From positions 1-15,142 of the forward strand of contig CANLFK010000034.1 in the NCBI GenBank assembly GCA_947489925.1: a DNA stretch of 15,142 nt, read 5' to 3'. This document shows positions 1 through 7,959 of this stretch, piece by piece; positions within the stretch are counted from its first letter, which is position 1, and each line of letters opens with the position of its first letter. The translations under genes and the position numbers were made by a program. This stretch comes from Candidatus Caenarcanales bacterium. Lineage in GTDB: Bacteria > Cyanobacteriota > Vampirovibrionia > Caenarcaniphilales > Caenarcanaceae. Under the pieces are notes generated by a model. That model was not told the origin of the DNA and made no database searches. It was given only the letters and a program-made list of their open reading frames with translations.

Positions 1-2959
1 TAATATTAGAAATACCATTAGCTATGAGATTAACCGAATCAAGATTAATTAAATTACCGCTTAAAGTCATATTAGATTCAGTAAAACTATTACTAGCAGT
101 GAGATTAGGAGCAAAAGCAGTAGCCATTAAATCACCAGTATTCAAATTAAAATTACCAATTGTAAAACCATCAGTATCCAAGTAATTAAGAGAGCCTCCA
201 GTCGAACTGGCTGTAAGCGTAGTAAAGTCAGCATTAGTAATATTTACATCATTATTTCCAAAGTTTAAATTTAAAGTTCCACCAAATATAAAACCACTAG
301 TTTGGATAATATTACCAAAATTAGTAGTATTTAAAGTAAGACTTCCAGCTTGATTGCCATTAAAGTTTAATTGTCCGCTTGTAGCAGTAATATTATCATC
401 AATCGTAATATTACCACTTGAATTTGAAACTAATAGCGAGCCAGTATTTATAGCACTGGTATTTAAATTAAGAGAGCCATTATTATTAACTTTAATAGTA
501 CCTGAAGTAGTATTGCCCGCAAAATTATTTATATTAGTATTAATTGCTATTCCAGTAGAATTACCGTCTTGGGTGGCATTACCTGATACAGTAGTTAAAT
601 TTAAGACATTTCCAGTAATCAAATTAGGAGCAATAATATTACCAGTACCCAGAGCTGACAGATTTAAAGTACCAGTCCCAAAATTGACTGAATCTAAAAT
701 AATATTATTGGAGTCGGTATAAGAAATATTACCACCAGTCGAATTAGCTATAAGGGTATTAATATTATTTGCGGCATTAGTAAAAATATTATTACCAGAA
801 CTACCCGCATTAATTGTAAAAATATCAGCAGTAATAGCACCAGATTGAGCAATACGTCCAGCTCCTCCCACTTGTAAACTCAAATCTCCTCCACCCGATA
901 AAGTAGAAGCACCTAGTGAAAAATTTTGTCCATTAGCTTCACGATAAGAGATATTTCCGCCAGTTGAGTTAGCATAGAGATGAACAATATTATTATTGGC
1001 ATTAGTCAGATCTACACTTCCCAAGCCAGATGAAATGATAATAGTTCCAGCAATTATTCCAGCATTTGCACCATTAATTGTACCACCAACTGAAGTGAGA
1101 TTTAATAAAGAAACACCAGATCCAGCATTAATATTATTATTTAAATCAATATTTCCTCCATTAGTTTGCAAGGTGATGCTGCCGCTGGCCGTTTGTAAAT
1201 TACTTGCATTAATTCCAGCTGAAGAAAAAATACCGCTCGCACCAGTTCGCAGAGTAATACTACCATTACCTTGTGTTCTGAAAAGAAGAGAATTGCCATG
1301 TGTACTGCCAGTTAAATTTATACCAGAATTGCCATCAACAGCTAAGTTTCGAGTTTGCATAGTTAAACTGCGATTATTTTGAAGTAGTACTTCCCCACTG
1401 CCAAAAGTTCCACTAGTTGTAATGCCATTACGAGCTCGTAAAATAATATGGGCATTAGTACTTTCAATTTCGGATTCATAAATAATAAATGGATTAGGTG
1501 TTCCATCACCCTCCTCAGTATCAAAAATAGCACCCAAAACATTACTACCCGAATTATTTTGTAATTGTGTCGAAAGTATATTTCCTTGGTCAGAGCCATC
1601 AGAACTACCACCCACAATTTGAATATTCAAAGGATCAAAAAGTAAAGTTCCAAATTCACCAAATGGACTGCTAGCACTAAGATCATATTTGCCTTTTGAG
1701 ATTAAAGTATTTTTGCCAGAAATTTCAGCGAAACCACCATTTCCACCATTTAATCCGCCTTTCACCGAAAGATGTCCGTAGAAATTAGTTGCATTATCAG
1801 CCCAAATTATTATTTTGCCGCCATTACCATTTTCGATCGCATCAGCTTTGATTTGTGACTGAGAGCCAATAAAGGTATTTTGAGCATTATAAATTGATTT
1901 ATTATTACCCTGATAATCTCCCCCAATTAAAATTTCTCCGCCTCCAGTCTTTCCCGAAGCCTCAATCTTTCCACTTAAAATTCCAATATTATCACCCAAA
2001 ACCTTAATAGTTCCGCCTTTTCCAGCTTCATTATTTGCTATTAGATTTCCTGTATTTATGACATTAGCTGTTTTATCAGTGCTTTGACCAATTAATTCAA
2101 TTACTCCGCCATTGTTTATCAGTCCAGTTGCCTCAATTAAACCAGAATTATTAATGGCTTGATCATAAATTGCATTATTTAAACTTGCTTGAGCTTTAAT
2201 GACATTAGCACTCAGAGAGCCACTATTTGAAATCGCACTTTGCACTCCATTAACTTTATCTTCCAGAGCTTCATTTATTTGAATATCAACATTAACTCCG
2301 TCTTCCATCGTAATAGTGGCTGATTTGCCAACTGCCATTTGAATTGAACCATTAGAAGCCTGAATATTACCAGTATTTTGTATTGCCCCGCCCAATAAAA
2401 CCACAGAACCATCATGAGCGACCAGAGAGCCATTATTCACAATTCCAGCTGGCGTATTTCCGTTTTGAGTGAAATTATAATTTTTGTTTAAAAAATCTTG
2501 ATTATTAATATTTAAAGTGGAAGTTACCAAAGATCCAACATTGACTTGAGCGGTTGAGCCAAATAAAATACCGCTTGGATTAACCAAAAAGACTTTTCCG
2601 TTTGAATTAATTGAACCAAATATTTCAGAACCAATTCCGCCCGTTACCCGATTTAAAATGGCCGACTGAGAGCTTGGTAAATTGAAATTAACAGTTGCAT
2701 TTTGACCAACATTAAAACTTTGATAATTAGCAATTGAATTATTTGCTCCAGTTGAGACATTTAAGGTATTTGCAGTTTGATTAAACTCTATATTACCTGA
2801 TACAGACTGATAACCCGTAGGTAAAGTATTAACCAAAGGCTCAGCCAATATTAGCGAACAGAATATAAAGCTAAAAATCAAAGCCGCTCCAAAACAATGC
2901 AAAAAGTCTAATTTACCCATGACTTTTCCAACAAAAAACCCTTGTGAGCGTGAGGCCAT
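1..2959 (-). CDS. TpsA-type filamentous haemagglutinin-like exoprotein, 3' part outside window
   Basis: This frame is open for 986 codons from ATG at 2959 to the left edge; I followed it codon by codon and met no stop, so the gene is intact here but incomplete. A hydrophobic signal sequence covers about residues 15-39, with a likely cleavage after LILA (39). Residues about 44-180 form the TPS (haemagglutination activity) domain, with NRVTGG at 103-108 and FLVNPSGILFG at 124-134, hallmark motifs that the TpsB partner recognises for secretion. The rest is rich in Asn, Gly, Ser and Thr, as expected of a right-handed beta-helix. The motif STGGNISY occurs at 665-672 and 740-747, and as STGGSLNY at 919-926. 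The product should be exported by Sec and then through a TpsB pore to the surface or medium, as an adhesin or large exoprotein; its target cannot be told. ATG 2959 has a GGAG site; ATG 2920 (residue 14) is an alternative start. Confidence 0.93.
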   Translation of the reverse strand, partial: MASRSQGFFVGKVMGKLDFLHCFGAALIFSFIFCSLILAEPLVNTLPTGYQSVSGNIEFNQTANTLNVSTGANNSIANYQSFNVGQNATVNFNLPSSQSAILNRVTGGIGSEIFGSINSNGKVFLVNPSGILFGSTAQVNVGSLVTSTLNINNQDFLNKNYNFTQNGNTPAGIVNNGSLVAHDGSVVLLGGAIQNTGNIQASNGSIQMAVGKSATITMEDGVNVDIQINEALEDKVNGVQSAISNSGSLSANVIKAQASLNNAIYDQAINNSGLIEATGLINNGGVIELIGQSTDKTANVINTGNLIANNEAGKGGTIKVLGDNIGILSGKIEASGKTGGGEILIGGDYQGNNKSIYNAQNTFIGSQSQIKADAIENGNGGKIIIWADNATNFYGHLSVKGGLNGGNGGFAEISGKNTLISKGKYDLSASSPFGEFGTLLFDPLNIQIVGGSSDGSDQGNILSTQLQNNSGSNVLGAIFDTEEGDGTPNPFIIYESEIESTNAHIILRARNGITTSGTFGSGEVLLQNNRSLTMQTRNLAVDGNSGINLTGSTHGNSLLFRTQGNGSITLRTGASGIFSSAGINASNLQTASGSITLQTNGGNIDLNNNINAGSGVSLLNLTSVGGTINGANAGIIAGTIIISSGLGSVDLTNANNNIVHLYANSTGGNISYREANGQNFSLGASTLSGGGDLSLQVGGAGRIAQSGAITADIFTINAGSSGNNIFTNAANNINTLIANSTGGNISYTDSNNIILDSVNFGTGTLNLSALGTGNIIAPNLITGNVLNLTTVSGNATQDGNSTGIAINTNINNFAGNTTSGTIKVNNNGSLNLNTSAINTGSLLVSNSSGNITIDDNITATSGQLNFNGNQAGSLTLNTTNFGNIIQTSGFIFGGTLNLNFGNNDVNITNADFTTLTASSTGGSLNYLDTDGFTIGNFNLNTGDLMATAFAPNLTASNSFTESNMTLSGNLINLDSVNLIANGISNI

Positions 2960-2969
2960 TATTTATTTA

Positions 2970-2973
2970 CTCC
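2970..2973 (-). promoter_or_regulatory. Ribosome binding site of the TpsA gene
   Basis: GGAG on the minus strand lies 10 bases upstream of ATG 2959. It is one of the few clear Shine-Dalgarno sequences in the window and favours this start over the in-frame ATG at 2920. It lies inside the left copy of the 32-bp direct repeat; the right copy reads AGAG at the same place. Confidence 0.65.
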
Positions 2974-2996
2974 AAAATTCAAACTCTTCTATATAA

Positions 2997-3025
2997 TATA
3001 TATATATATTTACTCTAAAATTCAA
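2997..3025 (-). promoter_or_regulatory. Candidate promoter of the TpsA gene
   Basis: On the minus strand TTGAAT (3025-3020) is followed after 17 bases by TATATA (3002-2997). The -35 match lies in the right copy of the direct repeat, and the -10 lies in the AT-dinucleotide tract. Transcription would begin near 2990 and give a leader of about 30 bases that includes the GGAG site. Several registers of the -10 are possible in the AT run. Confidence 0.4.
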
Positions 3026-3147
3026 ACTCTTCTATATAAAATAGTTTTTTCCGAATTTGAAAGTGTAATTCTCAATAGAAACCCTTTAATGGTTTTAAAA
3101 AGAACTTACTAATTGAAATACAGCGGGATTTCTCGAAGGAAAACATT

Positions 3148-3192
3148 ATGAAGTTAAAAATGACCCGACTAATGTTCAATCGTATTTTTTAA
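3148..3192 (+). CDS. Possible 14-residue leader peptide upstream of topA
   Basis: ATG at 3148 follows AAGGA (3136-3140) by 7 bases, a better ribosome binding site than that of any plus-strand gene here. The frame codes for 14 residues (MKLKMTRLMFNRIF) and stops at 3192, one base before an inverted repeat. This arrangement resembles a leader peptide with a downstream structure, but the frame is very short, no upstream promoter is evident, and it could be chance. I assign no function. Confidence 0.2.
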   Translation: MKLKMTRLMFNRIF

Positions 3193-3225
3193 ATTGAAAT
3201 TATCAGACAGTCTCTTAATTTCAAT
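3193..3225. repeat. Inverted repeat upstream of topA
   Basis: A perfect 10-bp inverted repeat (ATTGAAATTA at 3193-3202 and TAATTTCAAT at 3216-3225) is separated by 13 bases. It lies 5 bases upstream of a TATAAT box, where a regulator of topA could bind. It is AT-rich, so as an RNA hairpin it would be weak, and there is no T-run directly after it that would make it a terminator. Confidence 0.6.
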
Positions 3226-3230
3226 GTTAC

Positions 3231-3236
3231 TATAAT
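3231..3236 (+). promoter_or_regulatory. topA: Candidate -10 box for topA
   Basis: A perfect TATAAT lies 96 bases upstream of the topA start. No good -35 is seen 16-18 bases before it; that place is partly occupied by the inverted repeat. The rest of the 2960-3332 interval shows no other gene. Confidence 0.3.
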
Positions 3237-3332
3237 TTTTTCTACATAATATGCTAACTTTTCATCTTTCTAATTTGAATTAAGATAAAAAAGAAACATT
3301 TATTAATTCACACTTTTTAGCCAATTAATATC

Positions 3333-5771
3333 ATGACAAAAGCCGCTCCTACCACAAAAGCAAAAGCACAAGCAGAAGAAGATTATTCACTTGTAATAGT
3401 GGAATCTCCAGCTAAAGCAAAAACAATTGGTAAAATTTTAGGTTCTAATTACAAAATAGAATCTTCAGTTGGTCATATTCGAGACCTACCAGTGCGTGGA
3501 ATAGGCGTTAATACTCGCAAAGATTTTGAACCAACCTATGAAATAATGCCGGGCAAAGAAAAAGTCGTTGAAAAATTATTAAGTATTGCAAAAAATGCCG
3601 ATATGATTTATTTAGCAACTGACCCGGATCGTGAAGGAGAAGCTATTGCTTGGCATTTAAGTTGTATTTTGGATGCTCCTAAGAAAAAAGTAAAAAGAGT
3701 AAAATTTAATGAAATTACTGAAACAGCTGTCAGAGAAGCTTTTGTTAATGCGTCTGATATAGATAAACCCCGAGTAGAAGCTCAACAAGCTCGCCGAATT
3801 TTGGATAGATTAGTTGGTTATAAAGTTAGCCCTTTGATTCAGCGGAAAATTGGTGGTCGCTCAGCGGGACGGGTTCAATCGGTTGCAGTTAGATTGATTT
3901 GTGCCAGAGAAGCTGAAATTGTAGCTTTTAACCCCGAAGAATATTGGTCATTTAATGGGCTATTTGAAAAAGATAAATTTAAATTCAATGCACAATTAAA
4001 TTCTTTTAATGGCAAAAAAATTGTTACTCCAGACAAAGCAGAGAAAAATGATATTTTGTGGATTAAATCTGCTGCCGAAGCCAAAGAATTAGAAAAAGAA
4101 TTAAAAATTCCACAGTCAGCCAAAATAAAATCAGTTAATGAAAGAACAATTAATAAGCAATCTAGCCCGCCTTTTATAACTAGTACCTTGCAAAGAGCGG
4201 CGGCTAGCGTTTTTGGCTTTGGCGTAAAGAAAACTATGCAAATTGCCCAACAACTTTATGAAGGTATTGATTTGTATGGCGGAAATGCTCCCGTTGGTTT
4301 AATTACTTATATGAGAACTGACTCAACCAGAGTTTCAGAGAAAGCAGTTGAAGAAGCGGAAGTTTATATAACTAAAAAGTATGGCAAAGATTTTTTACCG
4401 AAAGAAAAAAAACAATTTTCAAAAGGAAAAGCAGCTCAAGACGCACATGAAGCGGTAAGACCAACTTATATTGATGAAACAAAAGAACCAGACAAAATAA
4501 AACAAGGACTAAGTTCAGATCAATATAAACTGTATAAATTAATTTGGGAAAGATTTTTAAGCAGTCAAATGGCTCAGGCAAAGCTTTCTCGTACAACTGT
4601 TGAAGTAGAAGATAAAGACGCAAAAGCAATATTTAAAGCTTCAGCGACCAAAACTATTTTTGCTGGATTTCAGGCGGTTTTTAAAAATAATATTCAGGAA
4701 CAAGAAAATGCTGATGAAGCAACAGATGATGGAAATAATATAGCCGACAATTTCCCAGACTTCAAAAAAGGTGATTTGGTGAACTTAAGCAAGTTTTTGA
4801 GTAAACAACATTTTACCGAACCACCACCTAGATTTAATGAAGCCAGCTTAGTAAAAACCTTAGAAGAATTAGGAATAGGAAGACCAAGCACTTATTCATC
4901 AATTATTTCCACTGTTTTAGACCGAAAATATGTTGAGAAAAACGAAAATAAAAACCTTGTACCAACTGAATTGGGCAAAAAAGTTAATGCTGTTTTGATT
5001 GAGAATTTTGGCAATATTTTTGAATCAACTTTTACGGCTCATATGGAATCTCAATTAGACGAAATAGAGCATACAGCACTCAATTGGAAGAAAATGCTGG
5101 CTGATTTTTATACTCCGTTTAAGGTAACTTTAAAAGAAGCTCAAACTCGCATTGAAACTCAGCAAACACCAACTGATATTGATTGTGAAAAATGCGATGC
5201 CAAAATGATGATTAAAAGCGGCAGATTTGGGCCATTTTTGGGTTGTGCTAATTATCCAACTTGTGATTCTACAATGAGATTAGACAAAGATGGACAAGTT
5301 ATACCTCCAGCCCAAGAAACTGAAACCGAATGCCCAAAATGCACTAGCAAAATGATGATTACGAGAGGTCGCTTTGGTGATTATTTACTTTGCTCAAATG
5401 AAGAATGCAAGCACAAAATGCCGATTATTAAATCAATTGGTATCAAATGCCCCAAAGAAAACTGTCAAGGCGAAATAGTTGAAAAGAAATCTCGTTTTGG
5501 AAAAATGTTTTATGGTTGTACGGAATGGTCAAATACAGCTTGTGATGCAGTTTTTTGGAATAGACCAATTGCTGAAGATTGCCCAGATTGTAAATCAACT
5601 TTGACTTATAAAAATTTAAAGAGAGGCGACAAAATTGCTTGCCCAGTCAAAACTTGTGGCTATGAAAGATTAGCGACCGATGAAGACAAAATTAAATATA
5701 AAGTGCAAGTCGAAGAAACTGCCAAACCTAAAGAAGAAACCGAAGACGAAGATGAAAAAGTTGGAGTTTAA
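3333..5771 (+). CDS. topA: DNA topoisomerase I (type IA)
   Basis: This enzyme relaxes negatively supercoiled DNA by cutting and passing single strands, and acts in the cytoplasm on the nucleoid. At 812 residues it is of usual length. The Toprim domain holds the acidic residues E24 (VIVESPAKAK) and D97/D99/E101 (ATDPDREGEA). The catalytic tyrosine is Y326 in GLITYMRTDSTRVS. GIGRPSTYSSII (514-525) is another conserved family motif. Four C-terminal four-cysteine zinc ribbons follow: C618/621/638/644, C667/670/687/692, C706/711/729/737 and C750/753/770/775. The tail is acidic and ends in an EETEDEDEK stretch. Residues 1-17, rich in Ala, Lys and Thr, precede the conserved core; the ATG used has no recognisable Shine-Dalgarno, so the exact start is the weakest part of the call. 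The gene is transcribed away from tpsA and is followed by a tRNA gene 70 bases on. Confidence 0.98.
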   Translation: MTKAAPTTKAKAQAEEDYSLVIVESPAKAKTIGKILGSNYKIESSVGHIRDLPVRGIGVNTRKDFEPTYEIMPGKEKVVEKLLSIAKNADMIYLATDPDREGEAIAWHLSCILDAPKKKVKRVKFNEITETAVREAFVNASDIDKPRVEAQQARRILDRLVGYKVSPLIQRKIGGRSAGRVQSVAVRLICAREAEIVAFNPEEYWSFNGLFEKDKFKFNAQLNSFNGKKIVTPDKAEKNDILWIKSAAEAKELEKELKIPQSAKIKSVNERTINKQSSPPFITSTLQRAAASVFGFGVKKTMQIAQQLYEGIDLYGGNAPVGLITYMRTDSTRVSEKAVEEAEVYITKKYGKDFLPKEKKQFSKGKAAQDAHEAVRPTYIDETKEPDKIKQGLSSDQYKLYKLIWERFLSSQMAQAKLSRTTVEVEDKDAKAIFKASATKTIFAGFQAVFKNNIQEQENADEATDDGNNIADNFPDFKKGDLVNLSKFLSKQHFTEPPPRFNEASLVKTLEELGIGRPSTYSSIISTVLDRKYVEKNENKNLVPTELGKKVNAVLIENFGNIFESTFTAHMESQLDEIEHTALNWKKMLADFYTPFKVTLKEAQTRIETQQTPTDIDCEKCDAKMMIKSGRFGPFLGCANYPTCDSTMRLDKDGQVIPPAQETETECPKCTSKMMITRGRFGDYLLCSNEECKHKMPIIKSIGIKCPKENCQGEIVEKKSRFGKMFYGCTEWSNTACDAVFWNRPIAEDCPDCKSTLTYKNLKRGDKIACPVKTCGYERLATDEDKIKYKVQVEETAKPKEETEDEDEKVGV

Positions 5772-5789
5772 TAAAAAATATAAAACTAT

Positions 5790-5818
5790 TTGACCAGTCA
5801 GGTTTTTTCTGTCAAAAT
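5790..5818 (+). promoter_or_regulatory. Candidate promoter of the tRNA gene
   Basis: TTGACC (5790-5795) and CAAAAT (5813-5818) are 17 bases apart, 23 bases before the tRNA 5' end. The -10 is a poor match. A second option is CTGTCA at 5809-5814 with TAAATT at 5832-5837, but that leaves almost no 5' leader. A T-run at 5803-5808 after a short ACC/GGT pairing might also help end topA transcription; I do not call it a terminator. Confidence 0.35.
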
Positions 5819-5841
5819 ATTAGTCTTGCTTTAAATTTTAA

Positions 5842-5915
5842 GGTACTGTAGCTCAGCTGGCTAGAGCGGAGGATTCATAACCCTCAGGTCGGGAGTTCAA
5901 GTCTCCCCAGTGCCA
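5842..5915 (+). tRNA. tRNA with anticodon CAT, probably elongator tRNA-Met
   Basis: All arms fold: acceptor 5842-5848 with 5908-5914 (one G-T pair), D-arm 5851-5867, anticodon arm 5869-5885 with CAT at 5876-5878, five-base variable loop 5886-5890, T-arm 5891-5907 with loop TTCAAGT, and discriminator A5915. The CCA end is not encoded. The first pair is G-C, which excludes an initiator tRNA with its mismatched 1-72 pair. The anticodon stem ends in an A·C mismatch (5873/5881). CAT can also belong to tRNA-Ile2, in which the C is modified to lysidine; the general sequence looks more like elongator Met, but this is not proven from sequence alone. Confidence 0.93.
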
Positions 5916-6236
5916 TATATAGCAAACAAAATATCCCACCTCTGTGTACACAAAAAGCGGCTAGGCTTGAGATTGGGAAACATTTGAATTGAAAATAAAA
6001 ACTATCACGACTTTTGAAGTTCTTTACTTTAAGCACTTTTTGTGTTTTTTTGTCATTAAAGTCGCATTAATCTAACTGAGCTAAATATTTTCCTTGAGAG
6101 ATAAAGGCTTAACCCTTAAAGGAATTTCTCTCAAAACATTATTCGGGCATGAAATTTTTATCAAACTTCAATGGACTTACTTCTTTAGTTAGTCTTTGAT
6201 GTCTATTAATTCGAAACAATTTTAGGTTAAATAAAA
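5916..6236. other. Intergenic region between the tRNA and the HlyD-like gene
   Basis: I see no gene in these 321 bases. They contain one 8-bp inverted repeat (6094-6134, listed separately) and a distant 10-bp inverted pair (5948-5957 with 6036-6045), the second half of which runs into a T-rich stretch. No convincing promoter for the downstream gene was found. Confidence 0.6.
6094..6134. repeat. Inverted repeat upstream of the HlyD-like gene
   Basis: TTGAGAGA (6094-6101) and TCTCTCAA (6127-6134) form a perfect 8-bp stem around 25 bases that hold a second, shorter AAGG/CCTT pairing (6104-6107 with 6114-6117). It lies about 100 bases before the start codon. It could be a leader hairpin or a protein-binding site; nothing identifies it with a known riboswitch. 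Confidence 0.5.
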
Positions 6237-7880
6237 ATGTCTAATAATAATAATACTCCCGAAAATCCTAATCGTCCTTTAATTAATGAAACACCTTTTC
6301 AAAATCAAAAGACTAATTTACTGAATAATACAGAGATAAATAAATCAGCACCAATACAACCTTCAATACAAGCACCACAAATTGGTCAATTATTACAAAA
6401 TCTTCCTAGCTTACAAAGTAATAAGCCAAAAACTCCACAAGATCAAGCAAATTCGGATTTAAAAGTGGCAGCCCAGCAAATTATGAGTGGCTTAGATACT
6501 AAAGAAAAACCAATTTCTGAAATCTTAAATAATAAAGCCAGTGAGCCTAGTCCCAGTGCAAAAAAAGCGGTTAGTGGAAATCCTTTTGGTGAAACTTCAA
6601 AAAATAAAGAAAAACAATCAAGTAATATTAAATTAGTCTATGCCTTAATATTTTTGGGTGTTTTATTAATTCCTCTTCCAAAGCAGGTTGGCGGAGAGAT
6701 TGAAGTGTCTGGAGCTCCCTCGGTTGATCAGGCTATGCTAAGACCAAGTGCACCGGGTGTTCTGGAAACCTTTTTGGTGAAAACTGGCGACAAAGTCTTT
6801 CCGGGACAAACAGTTGCTGTTTTAAAAAGTTGGGAAATTGAAGAAAAAGTTTTAGAAGGAGAAAAACAATTAGCCCGTTTAAAAGCTAGTAGCCTTCAAT
6901 TACAGAGTCAGGCTATGATTTCACAAGCTGAGCTAGAAAAAAGCAGGCAGGAATTTAATGTTCAAAAGGCACAAAGCACTTATATTCAAAATTTGGCTAA
7001 ACGGCTTGAAAAAAAAGAAGAGCCAGCCCGCATTGAAGCAACAAAAAAACAACTTGAACAAATTAAATTACAAGCTGAAAGCCTGACTCAAAAAGCTGAA
7101 TTGCATAAAAATTTGGCTCAAAAAGGAGTTTATCCAAAACAAGCAGCTCTGCAAACGGCATATGAAGCTGCGTCAGCTGCAAAACAAGTCGAGTCTTTAT
7201 CTGCCCAATTAAAAGCTGAAAAAGAAGAGTTGAGACAAAAATCAGCCGAAGATAAACCTCGCTTAGGTGAAGCTTTCAGCACGGTAAATACTTACTCTCA
7301 AAGGTATATTGCCACCCAGACTGATTTAATGGCAAATGATTTGCAAATTGCCGAAGCTGAAAAACAATTGAATTCTTACAGAAAACAAGCTGAATCTTTA
7401 GTTCTTAAGTCTCCCATTGAAGGAGTAGTTTTAACTTTGCAAACTGATTTATTAGTTGGACAAAACTTTAATCGAGGGGATACAGTAGTTGTTATTGGTA
7501 ATTTGGACAAAGTAAAAGTAGGAATTCATTTAGCTGAAGAAGAAGCAAATAATATTGAAGTCGGACAAAAAGTAACTGCTCGTATTAGAGCTGTCCAAGA
7601 TACAGTTTTTAATGGAGTTGTTGAAAGTATTGCACCTGTAAACAGCGAAACTGGTGAACAAGTTAATAAACGGAAAATTCGTGATATTAGTATGGTTTTG
7701 GATAATGTTAATGGCAAAAAACGGAATGCTTTAAGACCGGGAATGACTGGTTATGCCAAAATACACACTGGTCAATGGAAATCTTTATTAGTTTTAACTT
7801 GGGATGAATTATATAAAGCCTTCAGGTTAGATCGCTATATGGATCATAATATTTTCGGTTCATTTTTTAATAAAAAGTAA
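6237..7880 (+). CDS. HlyD-family membrane fusion (periplasmic adaptor) protein
   Basis: The 547-residue product has a Gln-, Asn- and Pro-rich cytoplasmic N-terminus (1-130), one membrane segment at about 131-148, and then the usual adaptor order. A first lipoyl half-motif at about 165-197 (RPSAPGVLETFLVKTGDKVFPG) is followed by a long Ala/Glu/Lys/Gln coiled-coil hairpin (about 200-388). The second lipoyl half lies at about 390-423 (LKSPIEGVVLTLQ) and a beta-barrel domain at about 425-510, ending with RPGMTGYAKI (500-509). Such proteins link an inner-membrane transporter or peptidase to the outer membrane. The C-terminal RPGMTGYAKI segment resembles HlyD domains paired with or fused to M50-type peptidases, but no M50, ABC, RND or TolC gene is visible in the window, so the substrate is unknown. 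The start has only a weak AGG upstream; the next in-frame ATG is beyond residue 80, so ATG 6237 is the best choice. Confidence 0.88.
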   Translation: MSNNNNTPENPNRPLINETPFQNQKTNLLNNTEINKSAPIQPSIQAPQIGQLLQNLPSLQSNKPKTPQDQANSDLKVAAQQIMSGLDTKEKPISEILNNKASEPSPSAKKAVSGNPFGETSKNKEKQSSNIKLVYALIFLGVLLIPLPKQVGGEIEVSGAPSVDQAMLRPSAPGVLETFLVKTGDKVFPGQTVAVLKSWEIEEKVLEGEKQLARLKASSLQLQSQAMISQAELEKSRQEFNVQKAQSTYIQNLAKRLEKKEEPARIEATKKQLEQIKLQAESLTQKAELHKNLAQKGVYPKQAALQTAYEAASAAKQVESLSAQLKAEKEELRQKSAEDKPRLGEAFSTVNTYSQRYIATQTDLMANDLQIAEAEKQLNSYRKQAESLVLKSPIEGVVLTLQTDLLVGQNFNRGDTVVVIGNLDKVKVGIHLAEEEANNIEVGQKVTARIRAVQDTVFNGVVESIAPVNSETGEQVNKRKIRDISMVLDNVNGKKRNALRPGMTGYAKIHTGQWKSLLVLTWDELYKAFRLDRYMDHNIFGSFFNKK

Positions 7881-7959
7881 TTTCTACTAAATCATAATTA
7901 GAATCAATACCATAAAACAATTACTTGTAATGTAAAATTTACTTAATAACAAAATAAAA

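Larger units (their letters stand above)
2965..3039. repeat. 32-bp direct repeat with AT-dinucleotide spacer in the tpsA leader
   Basis: Positions 2965-2996 and 3008-3039 match at 31 of 32 bases; the difference is C2973 against T3016. The repeat period is 43 bases. The 11 bases between the copies are alternating T and A, and the alternating AT run extends from 2996 to 3009 (14 bases). The unit ends 5 bases before the tpsA start codon and includes its ribosome binding site, so it looks like a duplicated 5' leader. Confidence 0.9.

Noticed and set aside
354..1382. Plus-strand open frames at 354-722 and 996-1382 and a minus-strand one at 1363-1617
   Set aside because: They lie within the long tpsA reading frame. 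Their composition (Leu/Pro/Val/Ile-rich, hydrophobic without order) follows from reading the Asn/Thr/Gly-rich repeats in a wrong frame, and the tpsA frame is open across all of them.
3875..4891. Minus-strand open frames inside topA
   Set aside because: topA is complete with all catalytic and zinc-binding residues; the opposite frames have no recognisable domains.
5948..6045. 10-bp inverted pair ACACAAAAAG / CTTTTTGTGT followed by a T-rich run, as a terminator
   Set aside because: The arms are 78 bases apart and AT-rich, so a functional terminator hairpin is unlikely.
7526..7717. Minus-strand frame inside the HlyD-like gene
   Set aside because: It lies under the conserved adaptor barrel domain and has no domain features.
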